From: Ampelocalamus luodianensis
Lineage: Eukaryota > Streptophyta > Magnoliopsida > Poales > Poaceae
Assembly (NCBI GenBank): GCA_036346255.1
Contig: CM070635.1
Span: 46,031,715 to 46,095,714 of the forward strand
Reading direction: 5' to 3'
Length of the DNA: 64,000 bases
The position numbers were made by a program, and so were the translations under genes. Numbering within the stretch: the stretch's first letter is position 1; each line of letters begins with the position of its first letter. The notes under the pieces were generated by a model. It had not been told where the DNA came from. It did no database searches and saw only the letters and a program-made list of their open reading frames with translations. Shown one piece after another: positions 1 through 10,745 of this stretch.

Positions 1-1090
1 TAATCTCAAGTTCGGCCTTTATTATTAGCGGCCGACGGGTCGTAGGGCGTAGGCGGCATCAATGCGTGATGGGGGTACGTGTGGAACGGCACGAAGCAGA
101 GGAGGCAGGCATGGTCCGCAGCGCACATGGGGAGGCTGGTCGGTTGCCGCTTTCATCCTTCAATCGCCAGCTCTGCTCTCCCGCCACAAAGGCCAAACGC
201 AAAAAGGCCATGTGATGCTCTTTTAACTCCTATAATGAAACGAGCAAACGTAAGAGGGATATCATCAATGCTGCTACGTACTGCTCCTGCTCCTGCTCCT
301 GCTATGGTGTTTAATGTGGGCCTTATGTTGGATTACGAGATCCCATTCCAATGTGGAGTCCGGCTGGAGTACTAACGCAACAGATCCCATCAACCGGGAC
401 GAATGATCGCAATTGGGATTTGTTTAATCTTCGTTTCAAACGACATATTAAGCACCGTGGGTGTTGATGATTATCATTTGCTTCTCTTTATGAAAAGAAG
501 TATCATGAAAGTGGAGAGCTTTTGTTAGAAAGAAAAAAGAGAGTGAACGAAAGCAGAGATTTCGGTGAAAAGGCCAAAGGTGCCCAACCGTCAACAGTTT
601 CGAATAGCAGTCATCTCATCGCACCGGTAACCAGCTGAAAGTTTCACATGTACTCATGTAGTATGCAACAGCCCAAAAGTTACACCTCTAGAACTACTAC
701 TGCACAACAGCAGTACGGTAGGAATAATTGAAGTGCACAGTCACATCTGCTCGTTGCTTTCATGTGCTCTCCCGGTCAAATTAAGTGACATCTCCAACAG
801 TGGATTCATGTGAGCCGTGATGAAATTTCCAAACCAACCACGACATTGTCGACGTCATTTCAAATTAATCAGGATAATCACGGGACGGACTCCGTGATAT
901 CCGAATGGAGCACGTCACAGCATTCCTTCCGGTAATAAGCCACTTCCCTCTTGCCTGTCTTGACCACACCAATCTGCTTGAGTAACGGGGGAATCACTTT
1001 TGGTTGGCTGTGGAGTCATGAGTGTACGACTTTATTTATCAGGATTCAAATTTTGATGCACACATATGTAGTATATTTTGTTTTTTATTT
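1..1090. other. gene-free leading segment
   Basis: No gene is recognised here. The segment is mixed-composition DNA with short unrelated open frames. The last part, from about 1090, begins to align with sequence at about 34.1 kb and so marks the left limit of the first expansin duplication unit that I can see. Confidence 0.5.
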
Positions 1091-1130
1091 GTTCAAACAT
1101 TCCGTCTGCCAACTAACAATGGATAATACT

Positions 1131-1354
1131 TCAGCTAGCTAACAAGAACCAACACCTGAAAAACAGGCCTGAAATTTGGTTCTCTCGAATCAACGAACGT
1201 GTGCAACTCGATCTCTTCACTCAGCATAACATCAGTAACTTTTCAGCTAGCTAACAAGAACCAACACCTGAAAAACAGGCCTGAAATTTGGTTCTCTCGA
1301 ATCAACGAACGTGTGCAACTCGATCTCTTCACTCAGCATAACATCAGTAACTTT
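1131..1354. repeat. perfect 112-bp tandem duplication
   Basis: Two adjacent copies (1131-1242 and 1243-1354), each starting TCAGCTAGCTAACAAGAACC and ending GTAACTTT, appear identical base for base. A single diverged copy of part of this sequence lies near 34160-34240 in the third expansin unit, so the doubling happened after the unit was duplicated, or it is an assembly artefact. Confidence 0.9.
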
Positions 1355-1374
1355 TACCACCGAGTCAACCATGA

Positions 1375-1905
1375 CTAAAGCCTACAGCACATCGATGCTT
1401 CTCTTCTTTTTTGACGGGTGCTGCTCGATTTTGCGTACATGCAACTGAATAACATCACACACCAACAACGCATCTGCGTCCGGGCAGTGTGGTGGCATAG
1501 GCAGAGCAGCGCAGCGACAGCCCGTGCGTGCGCGCGACAAACACTCGTCGCGGCGCCACAAGTTGCGCGGCGGGGCGATGCCACAAGACAAACGCGAGGC
1601 GGAGATCGCTGAAAGCTCAGTTTGAGATGGGCCGGCCGGCAACGCGCGGTGGGCATCGGCGGCCGGTGGGTCCCGAAAATCTGTTGCAAGGGCGCCATTT
1701 TGCGTGCGAAATAGCCAAAGAAAAAAAAAAGCAAGTAGGAGTATCTGCGCGAGCAGCCAGTAGCAGTTTTGCTTGCGCTGGCCCCGCCACTCACATGCGG
1801 TGCAGCCGTCGGCGTCCAACTTCTCGCCCGCACATGCACCTGAACCCATCATGAGTTGAGTCAGTTACTTTGTCCCTTTCCTCGGTTAACTGTTAAGATA
1901 AACCG
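1375..1905. repeat. GC-rich flank block, copy 1 of 3
   Basis: This CpG-rich block recurs downstream of each minus-strand expansin gene (also near 7850-8130 and 34440-34930). Shared landmarks are GCTGAAAGCTCAG, CCCGAAAATCTG, ATTTTGCGTGC, TTCTCGCCCGCACATGCA and CAGTTACTTTGTCCC. Open frames of 100-150 codons run through it on both strands. The copies differ by indels that are not multiples of three and no frame is kept between them, so I read it as non-coding duplicated flank rather than a gene. Confidence 0.6.
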
Positions 1906-2014
1906 GACACGCTGCTAGCGAGAAGCCTGATGAAAGAGAAATTTGTTGGCGTCGATGCTAACCGATGCGGCAGTCGCTGCCAAACAACATATGCTTTAAA
2001 TAGGCAGAGCCTTT

Positions 2015-2345
2015 CGCCTTTGCAGAGATGTTGCAAGTCCCCCAATTTACGATCAATGGGCACGGTGTATGATATGGGATTTTATCTAGCGGATGGCATA
2101 TATTCCGAATGAGCTGCTTTTGTTAAGACAGTCCCTCTACCTCAAATTGATAAGCGTAAGTTGTTTGCACAACATCAAGAAGCTGCAAGAAAAGATGTCG
2201 AGCGATCCTTTGGAGTTCTACGGTCTTGTTTTGCCATTCTGCGAAAGCCCAGCTCGTCATTGGTATAGGGACACTATCGGATATCATGTATGCATGCATC
2301 ATATTGCATAATATGATTGTTGACGATGAGAGGCATTCATATATA
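2015..2345 (+). pseudogene. PIF/Harbinger (HARBI1-like) transposase fragment
   Basis: Translation in shifting plus-strand frames gives the hallmark C-terminal part of plant PIF/Harbinger DDE nucleases: FTINGHG, YDMGFYLADGIY, then FAQHQEAARKDVERSFGVL, then DIMYACIILHNMIVDDER. The family enzyme cuts and joins DNA at element ends. This copy is dead: a frameshift lies near 2065, a TGA stands at 2110 where the family has Trp, and another shift lies near 2265. The N-terminal half and the terminal inverted repeats were not found. It sits inside the first expansin unit and is absent from the others, so it was inserted after duplication. Confidence 0.8.
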
Positions 2346-4586
2346 ACCATGGGTCAGTTCAGGGGTTCACCAAGATGCTCGAAACAAACAAAGCCATCCG
2401 TGACCTTTTTATGTGGCAATCAACGATTCCATCTTCAATTATTATGCTCGACTGTTTATTGTTCAACAATATACCTAGTACGAATTCAGCTAGCTTGCAT
2501 AGTTATTTGAATTTTATTCTCTCCAGACAGTACATGCGAACCAGCTGCATCTTTCTATCTTCTCCTATCTTTTATGTGAATATTTATTTAGAAGATAGAA
2601 TTAAAATATTTGGTACCACCTTAGCACCTATAGGTGGTACTAAGGATTAGAGTAAAAATAGCTAACAATGGTCTTGTGGAGAAAGGGACAATATGTCCAC
2701 CTTAGCCTACATGCTCTAGGCTATCTATATGCGCTCTCTCTATATCTGCAGAAAAATGGAAGTGAAAAATTCTGAGCAGAGCACAACGTATATCATCACC
2801 ATGAGCTAGGCTATAGTGGCTTGAAACAGAAGAAAATATGACTCGAGTAGTTTTCAGTGGACTACCATTAAGTTATGACAATGTTTCTCTATTAAAAAAA
2901 CGTAGTATGACCATGTGTATTCTGCGAGAATCATGTTCATGGAATTGCGGAGCGTATTACAATTTTCTCCATTCCCCCCCTGAATCAGATGTCCATTCTC
3001 GATCATCTCTAAATGCTGTTTAGAGAAGAGGAGTTATTCGGCATATATCAGGGTTACCATTTTTTTTTGACACAAGTGAAGTCGTGTGTTCCACGGGCGT
3101 GCGGCACTGAAGCTGCCCGTAGTTGCAGTCAACCGTGCTCAGTGAGGGTTTAACGCCAGTAATTACGGCGAGAATCCAGTAAGTCTGCAGGTAAGTTTTA
3201 CTACTAGTAAGCGGCCATATGACTGTCTCACATAAAAGCAAAAAACCATCCATGATCAGTACTCTACGCTAACTGAGACTGGCAGGTATAGAATTGGGTA
3301 CTGAAGATAAATACTAACTAATCTTAACCATTAGATCAAAGAGAATGAATGACCCGTATTAAATTGAGTGTACCATAAAATAGCTCTATAAATTACTATA
3401 CAGTGTGTGTGCTATTTAATTCTCCACTTCTCTGATTTGTGCATTCTGGCTTGTTTAGTCCCAGTTCTTCCGTTCTCTGTATTTCCATTGTGATCAATCA
3501 GAACTGCATATGAGCACCACAATATAATGTGTGCTGGATGAACAGGCTCCGGACTTTCTAACCAACCATGAGGCTTTGGCTTCCATAGCTTAAACAGTGG
3601 ATTGATTTCTGGGAGCAGGTAATTGTGCACATGGCTTAACCAAGTGCATTTCCTGAATGATTGCCTTCTCCTTGATCCTTGATTGTACTGCTACCTTTTA
3701 CCTTTGATGAATAAGAATTAAGCTCCTTATTCACACAAATAATTATTATGAGGTTGAGAAAGGGAATTAGTAGTGTTTAGTACAAGCGGATCTGCGGCTG
3801 ACTAGGAATATACAGCTTTTCAGAACACTGCAGACAGCAATCGGAGGACTTAGGGAATTAGTTTTCCTTATCTGATTTGGCAATCCTGAAAAGGCTCATC
3901 ATTATCACAAGGACCAAAGCAAGCATACTTAATTACAGTGATTAGTGCGTTAATCCCCAACATAAACACCTCCTCAGACCACTCCAACTTCTCAGGGGAG
4001 TAGATCCAAGAGTGAAACTGGAGTTAGAGTTGCTAAAACTAGGAGCGGAGCCATACCAAACAGGGCCTTAGTTATACTATACCTAGTAGTATGAGTAGTA
4101 GAATTCTGAATGAGATAGAATTGTAATTGGCTATGTAGAGATCACATATCACAAGAGTAATATTTTTAATCCTAGTTGAAAAAGTTCATAATACTCTTAC
4201 AAAAAAATTATAAATACAAAAAAATCCATTATACTCTTATCAAATCAATGATCAAATTTGATTTATACTATTACCATATCCTTACTAGTAGAATGTATCG
4301 TAAAATTTATCAATTTATAACCTTGATTTGGTTACACTGGTATGGTGACATGCAGTGGGCGGGAGAGCACATGCATACTTCTCCATTTCCCACACCTGTC
4401 CAAGACACTGCAAGACGTCTACATAACCAGACAATGCACGACGGCTCACCAAATTAAAACTCCTCAATCCCATGCAATTTGCAATGATACACTCAGTAGC
4501 AAATAAATTAAGCCAATGATTTCGAGTGATTGTAGCCGGCCAGAGCGCAAGCATGTGGCTAGTTGATCGTCGGTCGATCGGAACAG
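2346..4586. other. gene-free 3' flank of expansin unit 1
   Basis: No gene is recognised. About 3085-3300 aligns with about 35240-35400 (shared core GTTTAACGCCAGT.ATTACGGCGA), and about 4310-4450 aligns with the 3' flanks of the other two minus-strand expansins (GGTTACACTGGT.. and GTGGGCGGGAGAGCACATG). These are remnants of the duplicated block. The rest, including 2580-2650 and 4080-4320, is AT-rich and unassigned. Confidence 0.5.
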
Positions 4587-5971
4587 TTAACTGAACTGGA
4601 CGATGGAGCGGTAGTTGGTGTTGGGCGCCCAGTTGGCCGGGATGACCTGGTTGGCCACCAGCGTCTTGCCGGAGTCGCTGCGGATGCGGAGTGAGAATGG
4701 CGCCTGGAGGCGGTGGTTGGAGTCCAGCCTCCAGATGGAGCCCCACGACTCGCGCATCTGCGTCCAGACCGGCGGCCCGCCGTACGCCGACTTGGACTCC
4801 ATGAGGTCCACCTGCACCACGTCGCCGTCCAGGTTCTCGTACTCGACGAGCACCGCGAAGTAGACAGCGTTCGAGCCCTCCTCGACGTGGAAGTTCACCT
4901 TCAGGCCAGGGTAGTTGCAGGGCACCCTGCACCAACGATCGATCCGGGTTGGTTAATTCAAGCTGTTGTAAGCTGTAAGCCTGTAGCAAGCAAAAATGAC
5001 AGGAAGTTTCTACACTAATTTAGGTTTTTTTCACGTTAATCTCTGAATCATTCATTTCGCAGGATCTCTCTGGGTCCCAGTTGAAGTCGTAGTGGTTGTT
5101 GTCGTGAGTGTTGATTGGGCAAGAAGTACAACATGAATTGAATGTACATAGGCAGAATGATTATGTTCATGTAGGGACCAAATTAGTTTGTGTTACGAAT
5201 GGGTACTAGTATTGCTGACCTCCTGAACTGGATGTCGATGATGCCGGCGTGGCGGAGCTTGTCGTTGAGGCCAGGCTTCGCCATGGCGCCAAAGGCCGTG
5301 CCGCTGAGGTCAAAGTGGTACTTGGCGACAGGGTAGTAGTTCATGTCGGTGATGATGACCGTCTCCGGGTTGCCGGAGCAGGCAGGGTCGTTGAAGCATC
5401 GTATCTGAAATACCAAGCACAAGGTCAACAAATGTACTACTCCTACATGTTACACACGGATCTCATGACAGGGCGTTCACTAACAGTGACATCGGGAACA
5501 GAGCTACAGTTAGCTTTGACCAATCAAATTAAATGATTTGCATCAACTGATCAATAACTAAACATGGTCGGCGCCATGGTGAAACTAATTTGCGTACCTG
5601 GTAGCAGGAGCCGCAGCCCTCGCCGTCGTTGTACAGGGGCTGGTTGCCGCAGGACGTCATGGACATGAACGGGTACTGGTTCACATTCTTGAAGCCGCAG
5701 GCACCTCCTGCAGATCGATCAACACCACGGCATTAGCTCGATTCACAGATGGCCAAAAGATAACGACTGCATTGCCATGCACACGCGGCGCGGCGCATCG
5801 ATCGGCAAGGCACGTACCGTTGTCGTCAGGGCCGGCGCCGGCGGGCGAGCCGTACCAGGTCGCCCTGGCAGGCAGCCAGGCGGAGCTGTAAGAGGTACCC
5901 GCGGAGGCATACGTGACCAGGAGGGAGAAGAGTGCAACAAGTGCGACGACCTTGTAGGACATGGCGGCCAT
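4587..5971 (-). CDS. EXPB: beta-expansin, unit 1 (four exons)
   Basis: A secreted cell-wall loosening protein of the beta-expansin family, acting non-hydrolytically on wall matrix polysaccharide. Exons on the minus strand are 5818-5971, 5598-5707, 5220-5404 and 4587-4926, all with GT-AG introns (110, 193 and 293 bp; phases 1, 0, 2). The product is 262 aa. Residues 1-24 form a signal peptide. The barrel domain has TWYG at 38-41, cysteines at 55, 71, 83, 86, 91, 97 and 153, and HFD at 118-120. The CBM63 domain follows from about 165, with YFAVLVEYE and GSIWRLD. The ATG at 5971 gives the usual start; a second in-frame ATG lies at 5962. Compared with its neighbours the mature N terminus is about 10 residues shorter and has no N-glycosylation sequon. 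The paralogue number is not assignable from sequence alone. Confidence 0.95.
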
Positions 5972-6096
5972 CTTAGCTAGCACTGCTACTAGTTAACCTT
6001 CGAATTCAACTGTGAGAGTTGCAGGCTGTGTACTAGTATAGTAGTACTTGTCCGGTTTGGGTTTCGATGGTTGGAGGGGACGACATTGCCGGGGCA

Positions 6097-6102
6097 TTTA
6101 TA
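6097..6102 (-). promoter_or_regulatory. TATA box of unit-1 expansin
   Basis: TATAAA on the minus strand lies about 126 bp upstream of the ATG, inside GCCTATAAATGCC, which recurs at the same relative place before the unit-2 expansin and in slightly changed form before unit 3. Confidence 0.75.
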
Positions 6103-6300
6103 GGCCGGCAAATAGATAGGCAATGAAATGGGATCGGCAATTCGGCAGCAATGGTCGTTGCACCCGACGCGCCAAGGCCACATGGCTACGGAGCGAATCA
6201 TGGAGGAATGGAGGCTTCGGTTCACGAGCGTACCATTATAAAATGGATCACATCTTGGAAGCTATCGCGTGTTATGTTAATTGTGGACAGTACGTACCTG
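6103..6300 (-). promoter_or_regulatory. conserved proximal promoter, unit 1
   Basis: About 200 bp upstream of the TATA box aligns closely with 10548-10745 and 37722-37925. Shared stretches include GATCGGCAA.TCGGC, CGTTGCACCCGACG, GAATCATGGAGGAATGGAGG and TACGAGCGTAC (plus-strand reading). Conservation shows that the whole promoter was duplicated with the gene. I cannot assign individual factor sites. Confidence 0.6.
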
Positions 6301-7057
6301 CTAATGATCCTTGCAAATAATCTCTCCTTTCAGATCGAGATGCACAGTTCGATCTCTGACCGTTGGATTAGCTGGGAAACGGGGGATTCTCGGGCACATG
6401 CAACACCGGAAACCGTAGGAGCCGAACGGCAGGTCGATTACAATACATGGACGCTAATCTCGGAATCATTGGAAGCAATCATTGTGTCTAACCTTTTTAG
6501 AGTGGTCATTGTATCGATCCTGTGTGTGACTACTGGAGTACAACATATACGAGCAACCACGTAGTTACCGGCTCAAGATCATTTTGGTTTATGAAAAAAG
6601 AATGGGTTTGCTAGGGAGTACTCGAGTGTTTTTTGGGTTCGTGAGTATCTGAGTTTTTTTTTATCTATGCTATGCTTGGTGATAACTCATTAGAGGAGGA
6701 GACAAAGTGATCTTATACATTGAATCTAGATCTAAAAGTTCAAAATTTGAATGCTAGTTAGCAACAAAACACTCAAACACTTCCTAGACACTCTTTGCCA
6801 CCACTCTAATATTCTACTGATACATATGCGCTATTGTTGACTTGTAGTCCCTTAAAAAAATGTGATATTGGAATTATGACTTACAGCGTACCCTGCAAGG
6901 TGGACGTAGAAACCGGCCTAAGCTCTAGGACACGCGGGACACAACTGTGCTAACTTCTGATCAATGCCTAAAAGATTGACCTTTGCTCTTAATAAGATAT
7001 TCCTTGCTAAAAAAAAAGATGGTATTGAACTTATCATACCTTAGCTTGATGCCTAGA
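6301..7057. other. gene-free 5' flank of expansin unit 1
   Basis: No gene is seen. Parts align with 13560-13900 and 38030-38400 (for example AGGCAATCATTGT, TGATACATATGCG, GTCCCTTTAAAAA-type segments), so this is duplicated upstream flank. Confidence 0.5.
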
Positions 7058-7263
7058 TGTAACACCATGCGGCCCAAAACTCACTCATAGCCCAGTCCAT
7101 CATGAGGCAGGCTCACACATGTGTAACACCTTACTTGGTTTTTCGTCCTCGCTTCGTCCAAAATAGTTAATCTGGAACTGTCACGATTTATGCAAACAGG
7201 TATTATATACTGGTGAAACTCAATATAAACTGACATTGTGGTACTAAAGGACGGGTTGTTACA
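7058..7263 (-). repeat. TRIM 3' LTR
   Basis: 206 bp, clearly related to 7399-7604 and to the isolated copy at 38748-38962. On the minus strand it begins TGTAACAACCCG and ends GGTGTTACA. Confidence 0.8.
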
Positions 7264-7398
7264 TCCCCTAATGGGTTGCCGTCCTCGGCGGCATGAATGC
7301 TCAGAAACACCCTCGGTACACGACTCGTGTCGCGTGCCACTACAGGGTCACACGTAACACACGGTCTGCGCAGCGAGGGTTGTTACTCGGATACCATC

Positions 7399-7604
7399 TG
7401 TAACACCTTGCGGACCAAAATTCGCTCATAGCCTAGTCCACTGTGGGGGCAGGCCCATGCGTGCGTAGCACCTCATTTGGGCCTTTGTGCTCGCGTTGCT
7501 CAAAAAAGTTAATTCAGAAGTGCTACGATTTGGACCAACATGTATCGTATACTAGTGGAACTCAATGTAAAGTGGCAATGTATACTACAGGGCAGGTCGT
7601 TACA
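7399..7604 (-). repeat. TRIM 5' LTR
   Basis: 206 bp. On the minus strand it begins TGTAACGACCTG and ends GGTGTTACA, followed after two bases by the primer-binding-like site. Confidence 0.8.
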
Positions 7605-8501
7605 CCTGATGGATTAGTTTATCACTGGCAACACAGCGCTACATCTCCTCAACTTCTACATTTTTCACGATTATCTTTTGAGAATGCCAAAAAACTTTGA
7701 TCAACCACTTCAAAGCTGGCGTGAGCAAAATATGCGCTACGCCTCAACCCGAGAGCAACAATTGTTCTGCGAATGGTACGTGCAGCCCTATAACATAGCA
7801 AAGGATTCTGTCTTGCACGTAGGCCCGGCAATGCTCACGTGCAACCAGCGGCTAGTGTGTCATAGGCTCATAGCAAGCAAGCAGCCCGTGCCGCCGTGCG
7901 CGGCGAGCAGAGCACTCGTTGCCGCAGAAGCAAAACACCGCACCGCACAAGTTGCCCCTTGCTCGCCCGCGCGCGCGACGCCACGGAGGAACAACCGAGG
8001 CGCGGCCGAGGGCGAGATATATCGCTGAAAGCTCAGTCTGAGATGGACCCCGAAAATCTGGTGCAATATCTCGGCTGGTCACTCCATTTTGCGTGCCAAT
8101 TTCTTGGTTCCACCGGCACGTACGTTGTCCTGCTCACATGCCGTTTTGATAAATCACAATGGAAACGCGGTTATGCAAAGAATGGTGGAACCGGGGTGTG
8201 AACTGCCAGAACGCACGTTTCAGAGAGCAAGTGATGGCCATACTTCTTAATTAATGACATACACACACTGTACACATAATAAAATTTACAAACTTGATTT
8301 GGTTACGCTCTGGTACGGTATTGCGAAAGTGGGCGGGATAGCACATGGATACTACACCACTTGCCTCCTCCTTTTCCCACACATATTCAAGAATCAAGCA
8401 CACAACGACACAAACAGGTACCTATAGCGAATTGAAATCCCCCAATCCATCCCAATTTGCAATCACACAGCACCAAATCAACTAGGCCTCGATCGGAGCA
8501 G
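7605..8501. other. unit 1/unit 2 junction and GC-rich block copy 2
   Basis: About 7630-7730 aligns with about 13880-14000 (CTCCTCAACTTCT, ATGCCAAAAA, TCAACCACTTCAAA), the distal upstream end of the duplicated block. About 7850-8130 is the second copy of the GC-rich flank block. About 8290-8420 is the conserved expansin 3' flank (GATTTGGTTACG, GTGGGCGGGATAGCACATG). No gene is seen. The boundary between duplicated units therefore falls near 7730-7850. Confidence 0.6.
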
Positions 8502-10451
8502 TCAGCGGAACTGGACGGCGGAGCGGTAGTTGGTGTTAGGCCTCCAGTTGGCCGGGATGACCTGCTTGGCCACCAGCGTCTTGCCGGACTCGCTGCGGAT
8601 GCGGAGCGAGAAGGGCGCCTTGAGCGGGTGGTTGGAGTCCAGCCTCCAGATGGAGCCCCACGAGTGGCGCATCGGCGTCCAGACGCCGGTCGGGCCGCCG
8701 TACGCCGACCAGGACTCCATGAGGTCCACCTGCATTATGTTCCCGTCCCGGTTCGCGTACTCGACGAGCACCGCGAAGTAGACGGGGTTCGAGCCCTCCT
8801 CGACGTGGAAGTTCACGTTCAGGCCCGGGTATTTGCATGGCACCCTGCACCAACAGTCGATGCGTCAGATCAGATCATCTTGTCGTTGGCCACGCATGAT
8901 GATCAATAAACGAAGTAGGAGCAAGTAACAACCAAAAAGGTCAAGAAGTATTTTAATCAGGTCGCTTTACGTTCTCTGAATCATTGCTGCGAATCTCTTT
9001 GGGTCCCAGTTCATGAACTGGCCGTTGTCGTCGGAGTTTTTTTGGGCAAGAAGTAATGCAAATGGGATCCACAACACAAGTAACCATGTATATATATAGA
9101 CAAGATGATTCTATTCAGGTTCGGCAAGTAGTTTGTGTCGGAAATGTTACCGACCTCCTGAACTGGATGTCGATGATGCCGGCGTGGCGGAGCTTGTCGT
9201 TGAGGCCGGGCTTCGCCAGGGCGCCGAAGGCCGTGCCGCTGAGGTCAAAGTGGTACTTGGCGACGGGGTAGTAGTTCATGTCGGTGATGATGACCGTCTC
9301 CGGCTTGCCGGAGCAGGCAGCGTTGTTGACGCATCGTATCTGCAAAAGCAAGCATAAAGTCAACAAAAGTAGTACTCACCCTTCAATACAAAAATAAGTA
9401 GCATCTAGAATGCATGAAGTCAAACTATTTTAATTTTGACAAACAATATCTTTATAAATATTAGAGAACTCACGAGCTTATTATGACTACGCCAATATTC
9501 AAAACGACACTTATTTGTAACTCAACGGCATCCACGAATTCCAAGGCAGGACGTTCGCTAACATTGGCATTGTAAAGTGGAGCAAGTGATATCTTTGACC
9601 AATCAAATTAAATGGTTTGCACAAACTGCTTAACATGGTGGGCAACACGATGAAACTAATTTAATTATGTACTCCAACCGTTCTTAAATACCAGATGATA
9701 TTTTAGAGTGTGTGTGGTCAAAGCTTTTAAACTTCGATCACTTATACAGACAAAAGTATTTAATTACGACATGTTTGGAACACAAAAATAATGTTGGTAC
9801 TTTTGTCATTAAAAAATATTCACTAAATGTTTGTTTGAGAAGCCCATTCCCGACCGAAAGCTATGTGTATAGTGCAGGAATTTGAACTAAAACGCTGGTC
9901 CATCTATATAGATAGGCAAAGATTTTACCTCAACCAAACAAAGTCTTAGTAACGTCTAATTTGAAAAAGTAATGATCAAATTAATGTACATGTTGAAGAC
10001 TGTATCGTCTGAAACAACATCTATTTAGGAACATAGGGAATACCCGGTAGCATGAGCCGCAGCCCTTGCCATCCTTGAACAGGGGCTGGTTGCCGCAGGA
10101 CGTCATGGACATGAACGGGTACTGGTTGACATTCTTGAAGCCGCAAGCACCACCTGCAGATCGATCAACGCCACGAAATCAGTTACAGAATACAGATGAC
10201 CAGACGAGCACTGCATTGGCATCCATACGCCGTGCATCGGCCGGCAAGCGCGCGCGTATGCACGTACCGTTGTCATCGGGGCCGGCACCGGTGGGCGCGC
10301 CGTACCAGGTGGCCTTGGCCGGGAGCCAGCCGGCGTTGTTGGCGCTAACGGCGGAGGTGGTGTAGTTGACCGGCTGGGCGCGAGAGCCATACGCGAAAAG
10401 CACGGAGAAGAGTGCGACAAGTGCAACGGCGTTGATGGAGAACCCGGCCAT
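8502..10451 (-). CDS. EXPB: beta-expansin, unit 2 (four exons)
   Basis: A secreted beta-expansin closely related to the unit-1 and unit-3 genes. Exons on the minus strand are 10268-10451, 10044-10153, 9155-9339 and 8502-8844 (introns 114, 704 and 310 bp; phases 1, 0, 2). The product is 273 aa: signal peptide about 1-25, a sequon N29-Y-T near the mature N terminus, TWYG at 48-51, HFD at 128-130, then the CBM63 domain ending VQFR. Intron 2 is enlarged by a Stowaway-type MITE whose end lies 3 bp inside the splice donor. The last codon of exon 2 is CGG (Arg) where two paralogues have CAG (Gln) and the fourth has AAG. The frame is otherwise intact, so the gene is probably functional if the altered donor still works. 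Confidence 0.93.
9672..10040. mobile_element. Stowaway-type MITE in EXPB intron 2
   Basis: 369 bp between two TA dinucleotides (9670-9671 and 10041-10042). The left end reads CTCCAACCGTTCTTAAATAC and the right end, reversed, TTCCCTATGTTCCTAAATAG; both resemble the Stowaway terminus CTCCCTCCGTTCC. In unit 1 the same place is an uninterrupted GTACGCAAATTAG donor region. Here the matching sequence is split, with GTA before and TACATAATTAAATTAG after the element, which fixes the insertion point. Confidence 0.75.
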
Positions 10452-10541
10452 CTTCTAAGAGTTGTAGACTATGTAGTACTTGCTAGTAGTAGTACTCTAA
10501 TTTGTGTTTTCATGGCCGGATGGGAGCTCATTGCCGGGGCA

Positions 10542-10547
10542 TTTATA
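10542..10547 (-). promoter_or_regulatory. TATA box of unit-2 expansin
   Basis: TATAAA on the minus strand lies about 91 bp upstream of the ATG in the same GCCTATAAATGCC context as unit 1. Confidence 0.75.
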
Positions 10548-10745
10548 GGCAGGCAAACAGGCTATGAAATGAGATCGGCAACTCGGCGTCAATGGCCGTT
10601 GCACCCGACGTGCCGTGGTGTTAGAGATTCGTCACATGGCCACGGAGCGAATCATGGAGGAATGGAGGCCTCGATTTACGAGCGTACTAGTATAAAATCA
10701 CAACTTGGCGGTTATCGCATGTTATGACGTGGACGTACACTCGTA
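10548..10745 (-). promoter_or_regulatory. conserved proximal promoter, unit 2
   Basis: Aligns with the promoters of units 1 and 3 over about 200 bp, including GAATCATGGAGGAATGGAGG and ACGAGCGTAC. Similarity to the other units stops near 10745-10780, where the 2.8-kb inserted segment begins. Confidence 0.6.

Larger units (their letters stand above)
7058..7604 (-). mobile_element. TRIM: miniature LTR retrotransposon
   Basis: Two direct repeats of 206 bp (7058-7263 and 7399-7604) surround only 135 bp. Read on the minus strand each repeat starts TGTAAC and ends GTTACA. The internal end next to the right repeat reads TGGTATCCGAG (7386-7396), close to the initiator-Met tRNA primer site. The internal end next to the left repeat reads TAGGGGA, a polypurine tract. 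No coding capacity is present, which fits a terminal-repeat retrotransposon in miniature that depends on another element for its enzymes. Flanks (CTAGA left, CCTGA right) are only an approximate target duplication. Confidence 0.8.

Noticed and set aside
20..175. Small minus-strand frame ending near 25 that could be a terminal exon (CLLCFVPFHTYPHHALMPP)
   Set aside because: Only about 48 codons, no family match recognised, and no supporting splice partner in the window.
1375..1854. Overlapping open frames of 100-156 codons on both strands in the GC-rich block
   Set aside because: The frames are not kept in the two paralogous copies, indels break them, and no domain is recognisable.
4615..5018. 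Long open frames on the plus strand opposite the expansin exons, and the equivalents at 8457-8909, 36174-36551 and 52910-53380
   Set aside because: These are shadows of GC-rich expansin exons with strong third-position bias; they are not separate genes.
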